This document shows, in pieces, positions 55,037-63,808 of a stretch of DNA of 64,000 nucleotides. A program made the translations under genes and the position numbers. Source of the stretch: Pseudomonas sp. BP8 (GTDB lineage: Bacteria; Pseudomonadota; Gammaproteobacteria; Pseudomonadales; Pseudomonadaceae); NCBI RefSeq assembly GCF_017875955.1, contig NZ_JAGINK010000001.1, positions 1,960,001 through 2,024,000 on the forward strand, written 5' to 3'. The notes under the pieces are model-generated. The model saw only the letters and a list, made by a program, of their open reading frames with translations. It did no database searches and was not told the DNA's origin. The stretch's first letter is position 1. Each line of letters opens with the position of its first letter.

Positions 55037-55163
55037 GGCTTCATAGGGGCCGCATACCAGGGCGAAGCCCGTGCCATCCAGTGTGGTGTCTGCTTCGCGT
55101 GCCAGGCAGTGCTCAGCTGGTTCGAGGAGCAGGTGGAGCAGACCACCGGCGCCCGCTGAGGGG

Positions 55164-56951
55164 TTAGTGGGAGTGGCGCGGCATGCCGCCCTCGCGGGCG
55201 ATCACTTTCATGTGCAGGGTCGCCGGCTCCAGGCAGCCGCCGGTGGACAGCTGGCCGACCAGTTGGCGATACAGCTCCTGCCAAGGCGTCTGCGAGTTCA
55301 GCACGGGTGGCGTCCAGGCGGCGCGGCGGCGGGCCATTTCCGCTTCATCAACCAGCAGGTCGACGCGCCGGTCGTTGAGGTCGACGCGCAGCCGGTCGTT
55401 GGTTTGCAGCAGGGCCAGGCCGCCACCCACCGCCGCTTCGGGTGACATGTTGAGGATCGACGGGCTGGCCGAGGTGCCGCTCTGGCGGCCGTCGCCCAGG
55501 CACGGCAACGAGTCGATGCCGCGTTTGATCAGCGCTGCCGGCGGGGCCATGTTGACCACCTCGGCGCTGCCTGGATAACCGACGGTGCCGGCGCCACGGA
55601 TGACCAGGATGCAGCGCTCGTCGATGTCCAGCGCCGGGTCGTCGATCCGCGCGTGGTAGTCCTCGGGGCCTTCGAAGACGATCGCCCGCGCCTCGAAGCT
55701 GTTCTCCTGGCCAGGCTCGGACAGGTAGGTTTGGCGGAAGGCTTCGCCCACCACCGACATCTTCATGATCGCGCTGTCGAAGAAATTGCCGCTGAGCACG
55801 ATGAAGCCTGCGCCGTGCTTGAGCGGGGCGTCGTAAGGAAGGATCACCTCGCGGTTGCTGGTGACCGCGTCGCCGACGATCTGGCCGATGGTCTTGCCAC
55901 TGACCGTGGCGCAGTCCTCATGCAGGCGCCCGGCCTTCTGCAACTCGTGCATCACCGCTGGCACGCCGCCTGCGCGGTGGAAGCCTTCGCCCAGGTACTT
56001 GCCAGCCGGCATGCAGTTGACCAGCAGCGGCACGCTTTCGCCGACGCGCTGCCAGTCGTCCAGGGACAGCTCGATACCCATGTGCCGGGCGATGGCGATC
56101 AGGTGCGGCGGGCAGTTGCTCGAGGCGCCCAGGGCCGAGGCGACGGCGATGGCGTTCTCGAACGCCTGATGGGTCATGATCGAGGACGGGCGCACGTCCT
56201 GCAGGACCAGCTCGCAGATGCGCCGGCCGGTGGCATAGGCCATCTGGCCCCGTTCGCGATACGGCGCCGGGATGCTCGCGCAGCCGGGCAACGACATGCC
56301 CAGCGCTTCGGCCAGGGCGTTCATCGACAGTGCGGTGCCCATGGTGTTGCAGTGGCCCACCGACGGCGAGGCGGCCGTGGTCATCTCCATGAAGCCTTCG
56401 TAGTCGATCTCACCGGCCGCCATCAGGTTGCGGGCATGCCAGAGCACGGTGCCTGAGCCGATCAGCTGGCCCTTGTGGTGGCCGTCGAGCATCGGCCCGC
56501 CGGAGAGGACGATGGCCGGCAGGTCGGTGGTGGCCGCGGCCATCAGGCAGGCCGGGGTGGTCTTGTCACAGCCGGTGGTCAGCACCACGCCGTCGAGCGG
56601 ATAGCCGTGGAGGATCTCCACCAGGCCGAGGTAGGCCAGGTTGCGGTCGAGGGCGGCGGTGGGGCGCCGGCTCTGCTCGGCAATCGGGTGCACCGGAAAC
56701 TCCATGGGGATGCCGCCGGCGTCGCGGATGCCGGCCTTGACCCGTTGCGCCAGCTCGATGTGGTGGCGGTTGCACGGGGTCAGGTCACTGCCGGTCTGGG
56801 CGATGCCGATGATTGGCCGACCGGACTGCAGCTCTTCGCGGGTCAGACCGTAGTTCATGTAGCGCTCGACATACAGAGCGGTCATGTCGGCGTGGCTGGG
56901 GTCGTCGAACCATTGCTGGCTGCGCAGGTGGCGTTTTGGCGTGTGGCTCAT
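55164..56951 (-). CDS. IlvD/EDD-family sugar-acid dehydratase, xylonate dehydratase XylD-like
   Basis: 595 residues. Cluster cysteines are visible at Cys60 (GSDLTPCNRHH), Cys128 (TTGCDKTTPA) and Cys201 (VGHCNTMG). The N-terminus (RSQQWFDDPSHADMTALYVE), DRNLAYLGLVEILHGYP and the C-terminal MPRHSH closely follow Caulobacter XylD as I recall it. The enzyme would dehydrate a pentonate (xylonate or arabonate) to 2-keto-3-deoxy-pentonate. It is the last gene of the XylX-like / MHS / XylD-like leftward operon. Confidence 0.85.
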   Translation of the reverse strand: MSHTPKRHLRSQQWFDDPSHADMTALYVERYMNYGLTREELQSGRPIIGIAQTGSDLTPCNRHHIELAQRVKAGIRDAGGIPMEFPVHPIAEQSRRPTAALDRNLAYLGLVEILHGYPLDGVVLTTGCDKTTPACLMAAATTDLPAIVLSGGPMLDGHHKGQLIGSGTVLWHARNLMAAGEIDYEGFMEMTTAASPSVGHCNTMGTALSMNALAEALGMSLPGCASIPAPYRERGQMAYATGRRICELVLQDVRPSSIMTHQAFENAIAVASALGASSNCPPHLIAIARHMGIELSLDDWQRVGESVPLLVNCMPAGKYLGEGFHRAGGVPAVMHELQKAGRLHEDCATVSGKTIGQIVGDAVTSNREVILPYDAPLKHGAGFIVLSGNFFDSAIMKMSVVGEAFRQTYLSEPGQENSFEARAIVFEGPEDYHARIDDPALDIDERCILVIRGAGTVGYPGSAEVVNMAPPAALIKRGIDSLPCLGDGRQSGTSASPSILNMSPEAAVGGGLALLQTNDRLRVDLNDRRVDLLVDEAEMARRRAAWTPPVLNSQTPWQELYRQLVGQLSTGGCLEPATLHMKVIAREGGMPRHSH

Positions 56952-56983
56952 CTCAAGTCTCTCTTGTCTTTATGGGGCGCAGA

Positions 56984-58375
56984 TCAGCGTTGCAGAACGC
57001 TGGCGTGTGCGGGAACGGTGGAGGTGGCGGCGCCACGTCCGATCGCGTCATCGAGCAGGGTCAGGTCTCGCCCGCGGGTTTCGGTCGACAGCAACGTGCC
57101 GAGCAGGGTAAGCCCGGTCAGGGCCAAGGTATACAGCGCGAGCACCCAATAGGCGCCACCGGCCAGGCCGACCAGGAAGATCCCCAGGATCGGCGCCAGG
57201 CCGCCAGAGAGCATCGCGCCGATTTCCCGCGACAGCGCCACCCCGGAATAGCGATAGCGGTTGCCGAACAGTTCGGTGAAGTGCGCGCACTGGGCGCCAA
57301 GCATGCTGTTGGCGGCCAGGGCGAAACCGCCGACCACGGCGACGCAGACCAGGGTCGGATCGCCGCTGTCGATCATCCACCACGACGGCAGCGCCCACAG
57401 TGCGCCGAACAGCGCACCGCCGCGGTACACCGCCAGGCGTCCGTAACGGTCGGAGAGGGCGCCGAACAGTGGCGTGGTGAAGATACTGACGATGCTCGCC
57501 GCGAGCACCGCGTTGGTGCCGATACCGGCCAGGTTGGCGCCGCTCTCGCCAAGGTGGCGGCTGGCGAAGCCTGTCAGAAAGGCGATCGAAACGGTGGCGT
57601 AGAGGGTCGAGCAACCGGTTTCGGCCATGCGCATCAAGGTGGTCGCCAGCAGCGGTCGCCGGGCGTTGCGCAGCACGGCGCGCATGGGCGACTCGATGAC
57701 CTGCTGGCTCTGGCTGAGCTGTTGGAACACCGGGCTCTCCTTGAGCTTCAGGCGAATCCATACGGCCATGAAGATCAGCACCACGCTGGCCAGAAACGGC
57801 AGGCGCCAGCCCCAGTCGAGCAGTTGCTCCGGGGTCAGCGTGGCCTGCAGCACGCGGAAGGTGATGGTCGCCAGGGCCAGCCCGCTGAACACTCCGATGA
57901 ACGGCAGCGCGGCATAGAACCCGCGGCGCTCGCGCGGGGCCAGCTCGGCCATCAGCGTGGCCGCGCCGGTCTGTTCGGCGCCGGCGCCAAAGCCTTGCAG
58001 CAGGCGCAGCAGCACCAGCAGCACCGCCCCGACCGGGCCGGTGGGGAGCAGGCCGATCAAGGTGGTGGCGGTGCCCATCAGGGCGATGGTCAGCAGCAGG
58101 ACCAGCTTGCGCCCCTTTCGATCCCCCAGCGAACCGAAGAACAGCCCGCCGAACGGCCGCGCCAGAAACCCCGCGCCGTAGGTGGCGAAGCTCGCCAGCA
58201 GGGCGCCGGTGGTGCCCAGCGAGGGGAAGAAGATATGGCCGAAGACCAGCGCCGAGGCCAGCCCGTAGAGGGCAAAATCGTAGTACTCCAGGGCACTGCC
58301 GACGGCGCCGGTGTAAATGGCCCGGCGCAGCTGGCGCGGATCGGGCGTGGGGGTAGGGGTGGCCTCGGGTTGCAT
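56984..58375 (-). CDS. MHS-family (metabolite:H+ symporter) MFS transporter
   Basis: 463 residues, twelve membrane helices. The MHS signatures are AIYTGAVGSALEYYDFALYG, TYGAGFLARPFGGLFFGSLG and DRKGRKLVLLL. GAGG lies 8 bases before the ATG. A sugar-acid importer is the natural guess from position between the FAH-family and dehydratase genes. The 32-base gap to the next gene suggests cotranscription. Confidence 0.85.
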   Translation of the reverse strand: MQPEATPTPTPDPRQLRRAIYTGAVGSALEYYDFALYGLASALVFGHIFFPSLGTTGALLASFATYGAGFLARPFGGLFFGSLGDRKGRKLVLLLTIALMGTATTLIGLLPTGPVGAVLLVLLRLLQGFGAGAEQTGAATLMAELAPRERRGFYAALPFIGVFSGLALATITFRVLQATLTPEQLLDWGWRLPFLASVVLIFMAVWIRLKLKESPVFQQLSQSQQVIESPMRAVLRNARRPLLATTLMRMAETGCSTLYATVSIAFLTGFASRHLGESGANLAGIGTNAVLAASIVSIFTTPLFGALSDRYGRLAVYRGGALFGALWALPSWWMIDSGDPTLVCVAVVGGFALAANSMLGAQCAHFTELFGNRYRYSGVALSREIGAMLSGGLAPILGIFLVGLAGGAYWVLALYTLALTGLTLLGTLLSTETRGRDLTLLDDAIGRGAATSTVPAHASVLQR

Positions 58376-58420
58376 GGTCTGCCTCGCTTGTTGTTGTTAT
58401 GGGGACGGCGCTCGAGCGGC

Positions 58421-59602
58421 TCAGCGGTTCAGCAGGCCTCGCGCGGCCAGGTTGCGCATCAGCGCGCCGAGGCCGAAGGTCCACGGCGCGGCCTGGTCGC
58501 TGCAACTGACCTGGTTGTGCAGGGCACCGAGCAGCGGGCTGGCGATGCGCACCTGGTCACCGGCCTTGTGGGTGAACCCGGCGCCTGGATGGTCGCGGTC
58601 TTCGGTGGGCGCGAACAGGGTGCCGAGGAACAGCACAAAGCCGTCGGGATACTGGTGGTTGCCGTTGACGGTCTGGCTCACCAGGTCTTCGGGGTCGCGG
58701 CTGATCTGGTCCATCGAACTGCTGCCGGCGAGCACGAAGCCATCGCTGCCGCGCACTTCCAGCTCGACCACGCAGTTGCGCACCGCATCGAGGTCGAAGG
58801 TCTCGTCGAACAGGCGGATGAACGGGCCGATCGCGCAGGACGCGTTGTTGTCCTTGGCCTTGCTCAGCAACAGCGCGCTGCGCCCCTCGAAGTCGCGCAG
58901 GTTGACGTCGTTGCCGAGGGTCGCGCCGTGGATCCGGCCGCGGCTGTCGACCACCAGCACCACTTCGGGTTCGGGGTTGTTCCATTGCGAGCCGGGGTGC
59001 ACGCCGATCACCGCACCGCTGCCGACGGCGGCCATTACCGGGGCCTTGGTGAACACCTCGGCGTCCGGGCCGATGCCCACTTCCAGGTATTGCGACCACA
59101 GGCCTTGCTCGATCAACAGCGCCTTGAGCGCCTGCGCCTGCTCGGAGCCGGGCTTGACCGCGCGCAGGTTGTCACCGATCACCGCGCAGACGGTGGCGCG
59201 CACGGCCTCGGCGCGGGCGGCGTCACCCCCGGCCTGCTCCTCGATCACCCGTTCGATCATGCTCGCGGCAAAGGTCACGCCGGCGGCCTTGATCACCTGC
59301 AGGTCGAGCGGCGGCAAGAGGTGGGCACGGCTGGCGTCGGGCTGGTCGCCGCTGTTGGTCAGCAGGGCCTCGAGGCTGCCGACGAAACGCCCCGGGGTGG
59401 CCCGCAGCGCCGCCAGCGGGGCGTCGCATTCGAACAGTTCGCTGAGGGTGGCAAAGCGCTCGGAGAGGTCGAACACGCCGTCGGCGCGCAGGGCGATCGG
59501 CGAGGGGCCGGCGATCTGTCCGGGGATCCAGGCACGGCCCACCAGGGTGCCGGTGAGGCCGTCGTGCGGCAGGGTATTGGCGGGAGTTAGGGTCAGCGGC
59601 AT
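58421..59602 (-). CDS. FAH-family protein, 2-keto-3-deoxy-pentonate dehydratase XylX-like
   Basis: 393 residues from ATG 59602, the length of Caulobacter XylX rather than of the short (~280) diketo-acid hydrolases. It shows FAH-fold elements FAASMIERVIEEQAGGD, WNNPEPEVVLVVDSRGRIHG and GNDVNLRDFEGRSALLLSKA. Predicted reaction: 2-keto-3-deoxy-pentonate to alpha-ketoglutarate semialdehyde. It is the first gene of the leftward operon. Its promoter carries the shared LysR-type palindrome. Confidence 0.82.
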   Translation of the reverse strand: MPLTLTPANTLPHDGLTGTLVGRAWIPGQIAGPSPIALRADGVFDLSERFATLSELFECDAPLAALRATPGRFVGSLEALLTNSGDQPDASRAHLLPPLDLQVIKAAGVTFAASMIERVIEEQAGGDAARAEAVRATVCAVIGDNLRAVKPGSEQAQALKALLIEQGLWSQYLEVGIGPDAEVFTKAPVMAAVGSGAVIGVHPGSQWNNPEPEVVLVVDSRGRIHGATLGNDVNLRDFEGRSALLLSKAKDNNASCAIGPFIRLFDETFDLDAVRNCVVELEVRGSDGFVLAGSSSMDQISRDPEDLVSQTVNGNHQYPDGFVLFLGTLFAPTEDRDHPGAGFTHKAGDQVRIASPLLGALHNQVSCSDQAAPWTFGLGALMRNLAARGLLNR

Positions 59603-59659
59603 GGCAATGAGTCTCTTGAGTCCTGAAAGCTGCACGCTAGGTAAGCGACGCGATAAACT

Positions 59660-59698
59660 CCAATGGCATATTTTCACTATTCGATAACATCTGGTTAT
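59660..59698 (-). promoter_or_regulatory. Bipartite LysR-type operator of the leftward operon
   Basis: On the minus strand GATAACCAGATGTTATCG is absent only in part: the palindrome reads ATAAC-CAGAT-GTTAT (plus 59684-59698). After it comes ATGCCATTGG (plus 59660-59669) at the same distance as in the rightward promoter. Confidence 0.75.
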
Positions 59699-59717
59699 TG
59701 CACCAAAGGCGAATACC

Positions 59718-60662
59718 ATGTCCGACCTGTCGTTTTCCCATGTCTGCAATTGGCTCAAGTTCCGCCACCTGTTGCTCATCGACACCCTCGGGCGGACCCG
59801 CAACATGCACCTGGCGGCGCAACAGATGAACCTCAGCCAGCCGGCGATCAGCAAGATGCTCAAGGAGATCGAAAGCCTGCTGGGCTTTGCCCTGTTCGAA
59901 CGTCAGCCGCGCAGCATGCCGCCCACCGCCCTCGGCGAGCAGGTCGTGCGGTACGCTCAGGTGGCCCTCAACGATGCGCGCAACTTCGTCGACCAGATCG
60001 GCAGCCTGCGTCGGGGCGGTCATGGCCACCTCAAGGTCGGCGGCATCTTCGCCGCCACTGCGGTGGCGCTGCCGAACGCCATCGTGCAGATCAAGCAGCG
60101 CTGGCCGCTGTTGTCTATCGAAGTGGTGGAGCAGACCAGCGACCACCTGATGGCCATGCTCGAGGACAAGATCCTGCACTTGGCGGTGGCGCGCTTCACT
60201 GATGAAGCCCAGCGTCAGCGCTTCGACTTCCAGGCGCTGGCGCCGGAGCCGTTCTGCTTTGTCGTCAACCACCAGCACCCGCTCTGCGAAGAGGGGCCGG
60301 TCGCGCTGCAACAGCTGCTCGAATGGCCGTGGATTCTCTATCCCAAAGGCACGCCGATCCGTGGCCGGATGGAACGGGCATTTGCCGAGGCTGGGGTCGG
60401 CGTACCGCGCAATACCATCGACACCATTTCCATGCAGACCTTCCTCAAGGTCCTGCAGGGCGGGCCGATGATCGGTATGCTGCCCCAGGCCATGGTCGAG
60501 CCGCACCTGGCCAGCGGGGTGCTGCGCATTGTCGATACCCCCTTGCACCTGGAGCCCCAGGACTACGGCATCCTCACCCGAAAGGGCGAAACACTGAGCG
60601 GGGCGGCGCTGGAGTTCGCCGAAATCCTCCTGGCCGACGCGCGTAAAGTTCGCGAAGTTTGA
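59718..60662 (+). CDS. LysR-family transcriptional regulator of the sugar-acid cluster
   Basis: 314 residues. An N-terminal winged HTH (RNMHLAAQQMNLSQPAISKM around 29-48) and a C-terminal periplasmic-binding-like effector domain (from about 95) with FVDQIGSLRRGGHGHLKVGG. Resembles GbpR/CbsR-like sugar regulators. It is divergent from the XylX-like operon and upstream of the dehydrogenase gene; its own stop overlaps the second operator. It likely responds to a pathway intermediate. Confidence 0.9.
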   Translation: MSDLSFSHVCNWLKFRHLLLIDTLGRTRNMHLAAQQMNLSQPAISKMLKEIESLLGFALFERQPRSMPPTALGEQVVRYAQVALNDARNFVDQIGSLRRGGHGHLKVGGIFAATAVALPNAIVQIKQRWPLLSIEVVEQTSDHLMAMLEDKILHLAVARFTDEAQRQRFDFQALAPEPFCFVVNHQHPLCEEGPVALQQLLEWPWILYPKGTPIRGRMERAFAEAGVGVPRNTIDTISMQTFLKVLQGGPMIGMLPQAMVEPHLASGVLRIVDTPLHLEPQDYGILTRKGETLSGAALEFAEILLADARKVREV

Positions 60663-60700
60663 TAACCAGCTGTTATCGGATGATCCACAAATGCCATTGG
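60661..60700 (+). promoter_or_regulatory. Bipartite LysR-type operator of the rightward genes
   Basis: GATAAC-CAGCT-GTTATC (60661-60677) followed by ATGCCATTGG (60691-60700) repeats the block at 59660-59698 in the orientation of the downstream gene. Confidence 0.8.
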
Positions 60701-60763
60701 GAAAGAATCGCAGGCCCGCCTAGATTAGCGTCCAGTGTTTTCCAGCATTGCCAAGGAACGTCC

Positions 60764-62347
60764 ATGACTTCACACCCAGGTCAGCAATTTATCGGCGGCG
60801 CGCGCAGCGCCGCGGGCCAACCGCTGTTGCACAGCCTCGACGCGCGTACCGGCGAGGCACTGCCAGGCGCGTTCTACCAGGCGACCACGGCCGAGGTGGA
60901 CGCCGCGGCCAGCGCTGCGGCGCAGGCCTATCCCGATTATCGAGCGCTGGCGCCACAACGGCGCGCCGAGTTCCTCGACACCATCGCCGACGAGCTCGAG
61001 GCGCTGGATGACGACTTCATCGCCCTGGTCAGCCGCGAGACGGCGCTGCCGGCGGCGCGTATCCGGGGCGAGCGGGCGCGTACCAGTGGGCAGTTGCGGT
61101 TGTTTGCCGAGGTCCTGCGCCGGGGGGATTTTCTCGCAGCGCGCATCGACCGCGCCCAGCCGCAGCGCACGCCGCTGCCGCGCCTGGACATTCGCCAGTG
61201 CCGGCTGGGTCTGGGGCCGGTGGCGGTGTTCGGCGCCAGTAACTTCCCGCTGGCGTTCTCCACCGCCGGTGGCGACACCGCCGCAGCGCTGGCCGCCGGC
61301 TGCCCGGTGGTGTTCAAAGCACACAGTGGCCACATGGCCACTGCCGAAGCGGTCGCCGCGGCGATCATCCGCGCCGCCGAGCGCTGCCAGATGCCCGCCG
61401 GTGTGTTCAACATGATCTTCGGCGCAGGCGTGGGTGAAGCGCTGGTCAAGCATCCGGGGATCCAGGCGGTGGGCTTCACCGGCTCGCTGAAAGGCGGCCG
61501 CGCATTGTGCGACATGGCCGCGGCTCGGGCGCAACCAATTCCGGTGTTCGCCGAGATGAGCAGCATCAACCCGGTCATCGTCCTGCCCAGCGCGCTGGCG
61601 CAGCGCGGTGAGGCGATTGCCGCCGAGCTGGCCGCGTCGGTGGTGCTCGGCTGCGGGCAGTTCTGTACCAACCCGGGGCTGGTGCTCGGTGTGCGTTCGG
61701 CCGAGTTCAGCGGGTTTGTCGAGCAGCTGCAGGCGCGGATCGCCGATCAGCCGGCGCAGACCATGCTCAACGCGGGTACCTTGCGCAGCTACGCCCATGG
61801 TGTGGCAAAGCTCAAGGCGCACGCTGGCATCCGTCACCTGGCCGGTGCCGAGCAAGGCGTCGAACAGGCCAGCCCGCAGTTGTTCCAGGCGCGCGCCGAG
61901 CTGCTGCTGAGCGCCGAACCCTTGCTGCAGGAGGAAGTCTTCGGCCCGACCACGGTGGTGGTCGAGCTGGCCGACCGCGCCGAGCTGTTGGCGGCCTTGC
62001 ATGCGCTGGGCGGGCAACTGACCGCGACTCTGCTCGGCGAGCCTGACGACCTTGCCGCGGCCGGCGACTTGGTCGCCTTGCTCGAGCACAAGGCCGGCCG
62101 CCTGTTGATCAATGGCTACCCGACCGGGGTCGAGGTCTGCGATGCGATGGTCCACGGCGGGCCATATCCGGCCACCTCCGACAGCCGTGGCACGTCGGTC
62201 GGCAGCCTGGCGATCGAGCGCTTCCTGCGTCCGGTGTGCTACCAGAACTTCCCGCAAGCCCTGCTGCCCGAGGCCCTGCGCGACGACAACCCGCTGGGCC
62301 TGCTGCGCCTGGTCGATGGCCAGCCCAGCCGCGACCCGCTGCAATAG
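60764..62347 (+). CDS. Alpha-ketoglutarate semialdehyde dehydrogenase
   Basis: 527 residues from ATG 60764 (AAGGA upstream). ALDH active site: Cys301 (GCGQFCTNPG), Glu264 (FAEMSSINP), Asn160 (FGASNFPLAF), Lys185. The length and GASNFPLAFSTAGGDTAAAL match type III KGSADH of hydroxyproline/sugar-acid pathways. It oxidises alpha-KG semialdehyde to alpha-ketoglutarate with NAD(P)+. It follows the LysR gene with its own operator. Confidence 0.9.
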   Translation: MTSHPGQQFIGGARSAAGQPLLHSLDARTGEALPGAFYQATTAEVDAAASAAAQAYPDYRALAPQRRAEFLDTIADELEALDDDFIALVSRETALPAARIRGERARTSGQLRLFAEVLRRGDFLAARIDRAQPQRTPLPRLDIRQCRLGLGPVAVFGASNFPLAFSTAGGDTAAALAAGCPVVFKAHSGHMATAEAVAAAIIRAAERCQMPAGVFNMIFGAGVGEALVKHPGIQAVGFTGSLKGGRALCDMAAARAQPIPVFAEMSSINPVIVLPSALAQRGEAIAAELAASVVLGCGQFCTNPGLVLGVRSAEFSGFVEQLQARIADQPAQTMLNAGTLRSYAHGVAKLKAHAGIRHLAGAEQGVEQASPQLFQARAELLLSAEPLLQEEVFGPTTVVVELADRAELLAALHALGGQLTATLLGEPDDLAAAGDLVALLEHKAGRLLINGYPTGVEVCDAMVHGGPYPATSDSRGTSVGSLAIERFLRPVCYQNFPQALLPEALRDDNPLGLLRLVDGQPSRDPLQ

Positions 62348-62440
62348 ATCGCTGAACCGCTGTACCACCGGGCGTGCCGCGCCCGGTGCCCTGTCGATAA
62401 CAACAATCAGGCATGCACGACATGCCGAGGGGCTTCAACA

Positions 62441-63808
62441 ATGCACAGCCAACCCGCTGCACCGGCCCGCGATCCGGGCTTCGAAGACCGCACCTACCGC
62501 AAGGTAATCCTGCGCATCCTGCCGATCCTGCTGTTGTGCTACATGGCCGCCTACCTGGACCGGGTCAACATTGGCTTCGCCAAGCTGGATATGCTCAACG
62601 ACCTGCAGTTCAGCAACACTGTCTACGCCCTGGGCGCGAGCGTGTTCTTCTGGGGCTACTTCCTCTTCGAAGTGCCCAGCAACCTGCTCCTGCACCGCTA
62701 CGGCGCGCGCTTCTGGATCGCTCGGATCATGCTGAGCTGGGCGATCATCTCGATGGCGGTGGCGTTCACCGTGCCGCTCGCCGGGGTGTTCCATGTCGAA
62801 GCCAGCACCATGTTCTACGCGCTGCGCTTTTTGCTCGGCATCTGCGAAGCCGGGTTCTTCCCGGGGGTGATCCTCTACCTCAATTACTGGTTCCCGACCC
62901 ACCGCCAGAGCCGGGTGATGTCGGGCTTCCTCATGGCCATGCCGGTCAGCCTGACCCTGGGCGGGGTGCTCTCAGGGTGGTTGATGACCAGCCTCAACGG
63001 CTGGCACGGTATGGCCGGCTGGCAGTGGATGCTGCTGATCGAAGGCCTGCCTTCGGTGATCATGGCGGTCGTGGTATTCACCTGCCTGTGCGACAACATC
63101 GACAAGGCGCACTGGCTGTCGGCGGACGAGAAGCAGATGCTCAAGGCCAACCTGCAGCAAGACCAGCAGGGCAAGGTCTCGCGCCTCGGCGAGGTGTTCT
63201 TCAACCCGCGGGTCTGGCTGCTGGTGTTGATCCTGCTGACCTTCAACACCGGGTTCTATGGCCTGGCCTTCTGGATGCCGTCGATCATCAAGAGCGCGGG
63301 AATCACCAGCACCTTCGAGATCGGCCTGCTGACAGCGATCCCCTACGGTGTCGCGGTGATCGCCATGCTGCTCAACGCGCGCCACTCCAACCGCACCGGC
63401 GAGCGCCGCCTGCACGCGGCGATTCCGGCGTTCATTGGCGGGTGCGGGTTGATCCTCAGCGCCTATTTCGCCCACGACCTGGTGCTTTCGGTGGTGTTTC
63501 TCACCGTGGCCGCGTCCGGTGTGCTGAGCCTGATGCCGATTTTCTGGACGCTGCCGGGCACGCTGCTGTCGGGCGTTGCCGCCGCCGCCGGGATCGGCAT
63601 GATCAACGCCATCGGCAACCTGTCCGGCTTCACCGGTTCGATGATCACCGCCGTGGCGGAAAACCTCACCGGCAACATGAACAACGGCACCTACGTGCTG
63701 GGCGGCTGCCTGTTCGTCAGTGCCCTGCTGATCCTGGCGATCCCGGCGGCGATGCTCGGCCGCCATGAGCCGCAGGCCAACCCCGAGCTGAAACTGGAGG
63801 CGGCATGA
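62441..63808 (+). CDS. ACS-family MFS transporter
   Basis: 455 residues, twelve helices. It shows ACS motifs YLDRVNIGFAKL, GYFLFEVPSNLLL, RFLLGICEAGFFPGVILYLN. The family imports sugar acids such as glucarate, galactonate or tartrate. The next gene's ATG overlaps the stop. It is the second transporter of the cluster; both could serve the same or different acids. Confidence 0.87.
   Translation: MHSQPAAPARDPGFEDRTYRKVILRILPILLLCYMAAYLDRVNIGFAKLDMLNDLQFSNTVYALGASVFFWGYFLFEVPSNLLLHRYGARFWIARIMLSWAIISMAVAFTVPLAGVFHVEASTMFYALRFLLGICEAGFFPGVILYLNYWFPTHRQSRVMSGFLMAMPVSLTLGGVLSGWLMTSLNGWHGMAGWQWMLLIEGLPSVIMAVVVFTCLCDNIDKAHWLSADEKQMLKANLQQDQQGKVSRLGEVFFNPRVWLLVLILLTFNTGFYGLAFWMPSIIKSAGITSTFEIGLLTAIPYGVAVIAMLLNARHSNRTGERRLHAAIPAFIGGCGLILSAYFAHDLVLSVVFLTVAASGVLSLMPIFWTLPGTLLSGVAAAAGIGMINAIGNLSGFTGSMITAVAENLTGNMNNGTYVLGGCLFVSALLILAIPAAMLGRHEPQANPELKLEAA

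Noticed and set aside
56813..59590. A 925-codon frame opposite the MHS transporter and XylX-like gene
   Set aside because: Low-complexity Gln/Gly/Arg-rich translation typical of antisense GC-rich DNA; spans three real genes on the other strand.
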